Positions 5,184 through 5,625 of a DNA stretch of 5,625 nucleotides are shown here, piece after piece. The DNA is from JANMEX01 sp031423755 (GTDB lineage: Bacteria > Pseudomonadota > Alphaproteobacteria > Rhizobiales > Rhizobiaceae): NCBI GenBank assembly GCA_031423755.1, contig JANPGC010000095.1, positions 1 through 5,625 of the forward strand. The letters run 5' to 3'. The position numbers and the translations under genes are program-made. The notes beneath the pieces are model-generated. The model did not search any database. It had not been told where the DNA came from and saw nothing but the letters and a program-made list of their open reading frames with translations. Every line of letters starts with the position of its first letter. Position 1 is the stretch's first letter.

Positions 5184-5625
5184 ATGACCATCCGCTACCA
5201 CGAAGGCGATCTGCCGGACCTGAAGCAATATGATGTCGATGCCGTCGCCATCGATACAGAAACGCTCGGCCTCAATCCGCACCGCGACCGGCTCTGCGTC
5301 GTGCAGATTTCGCCCGGTGACGGTTCCGCAGATGTGATCCGCATCGCGCCCGGCCAGAAGAAAGCGCCGAACCTCGTCAAACTTTTGAAGGACCGCAAGA
5401 TCACCAAGATCTTCCACTTCGGACGCTTTGACATCGCCGTGTTGAACAATGCGTTCAACACTGATACCGCGCCGGTCTTCTGCACCAAGATCGCCTCGCG
5501 CCTGACCCGCACCTATACAGATCGTCACGGCCTGAAAGACATTTGCTCCGAACTCCTCGACGTGCAGCTCTCGAAAGTTCAGCAATCGTCAGACTGGGCA
5601 GCGGATAAACTCAGCCAGGCGCAGC
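5184..5625 (+). CDS. Ribonuclease D-like 3'-5' exonuclease, 3' end cut by window
   Basis: The first 147 residues of a DnaQ-fold (DEDD) exonuclease are present and the frame is still open at the window edge. Exo I is VAIDTETLGL with D24 and E26. Exo II is KIFHFGRFDIAVL with D83. Exo III, which would hold the last catalytic aspartate and tyrosine, should follow SQAQ just past the end. The protein starts directly with the exonuclease fold and resembles the short RNase D proteins of about 200 residues in alphaproteobacteria, which lack HRDC domains. Whether an HRDC domain follows here cannot be seen. RNase D trims 3' ends of structured RNAs such as tRNA precursors. ATG 5184 has GGAG at 5173-5176, 7 bases upstream. 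Co-transcription with the dipeptidase gene is likely. The symbol rnd is often used for such genes, but orthology with E. coli rnd is uncertain. Confidence 0.88.
   Translation, partial: MTIRYHEGDLPDLKQYDVDAVAIDTETLGLNPHRDRLCVVQISPGDGSADVIRIAPGQKKAPNLVKLLKDRKITKIFHFGRFDIAVLNNAFNTDTAPVFCTKIASRLTRTYTDRHGLKDICSELLDVQLSKVQQSSDWAADKLSQAQ

Noticed and set aside
4914..5585. A 223-codon minus-strand frame opposite the dipeptidase end and RNase D
   Set aside because: It is antisense to two genes with intact catalytic motifs and has no recognisable product.

Overview
The window looks like chromosomal DNA of an alphaproteobacterium, most likely of the order Hyphomicrobiales (Rhizobiales). This rests on the high G+C content, the style of the DNA polymerase I and M20 dipeptidase sequences, and two copies of a palindromic repeat with CCTCTCCCC/GGGGAGAGG and GGTGAGGGA blocks, a pattern common in that order. 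The genus cannot be read from the sequence alone.

Layout. Positions 1-277 hold no convincing gene, but carry a truncated palindromic repeat (131-223) just beyond the 3' end of polA. Positions 278-3277 on the minus strand are a complete polA (999 codons) with 5'-nuclease, proofreading exonuclease and polymerase domains, all with their catalytic residues. A full 124-bp copy of the same repeat (2186-2309) lies inside polA, in frame, and adds about 42 residues to the linker between the 5'-nuclease and the 3'-5' exonuclease. Positions 3278-3795 form a roughly 520-bp gap between divergent genes. It is rich in inverted repeats, including a plus-strand run of hairpins that each show a C5 tract in the loop (candidate structured RNA), an A/T-rich operator-like repeat and a perfect 18-bp palindrome. 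Positions 3796-5169 on the plus strand encode an M20-family, carnosinase-like dipeptidase. It is preceded by a 7-codon micro-ORF that overlaps its start as ATGA. Fourteen bases further on, a short-type ribonuclease D homologue starts at 5184 and runs off the window.

The dipeptidase and RNase D genes are probably co-transcribed. polA is transcribed away from them, and no functional link with the pair is evident. No phage, CRISPR, transposase or tRNA/rRNA gene was seen. The points most worth a second look are the in-frame repeat inside polA, the hairpin series with C-rich loops in the divergent gap, and the decayed tandem duplication at the dipeptidase start.
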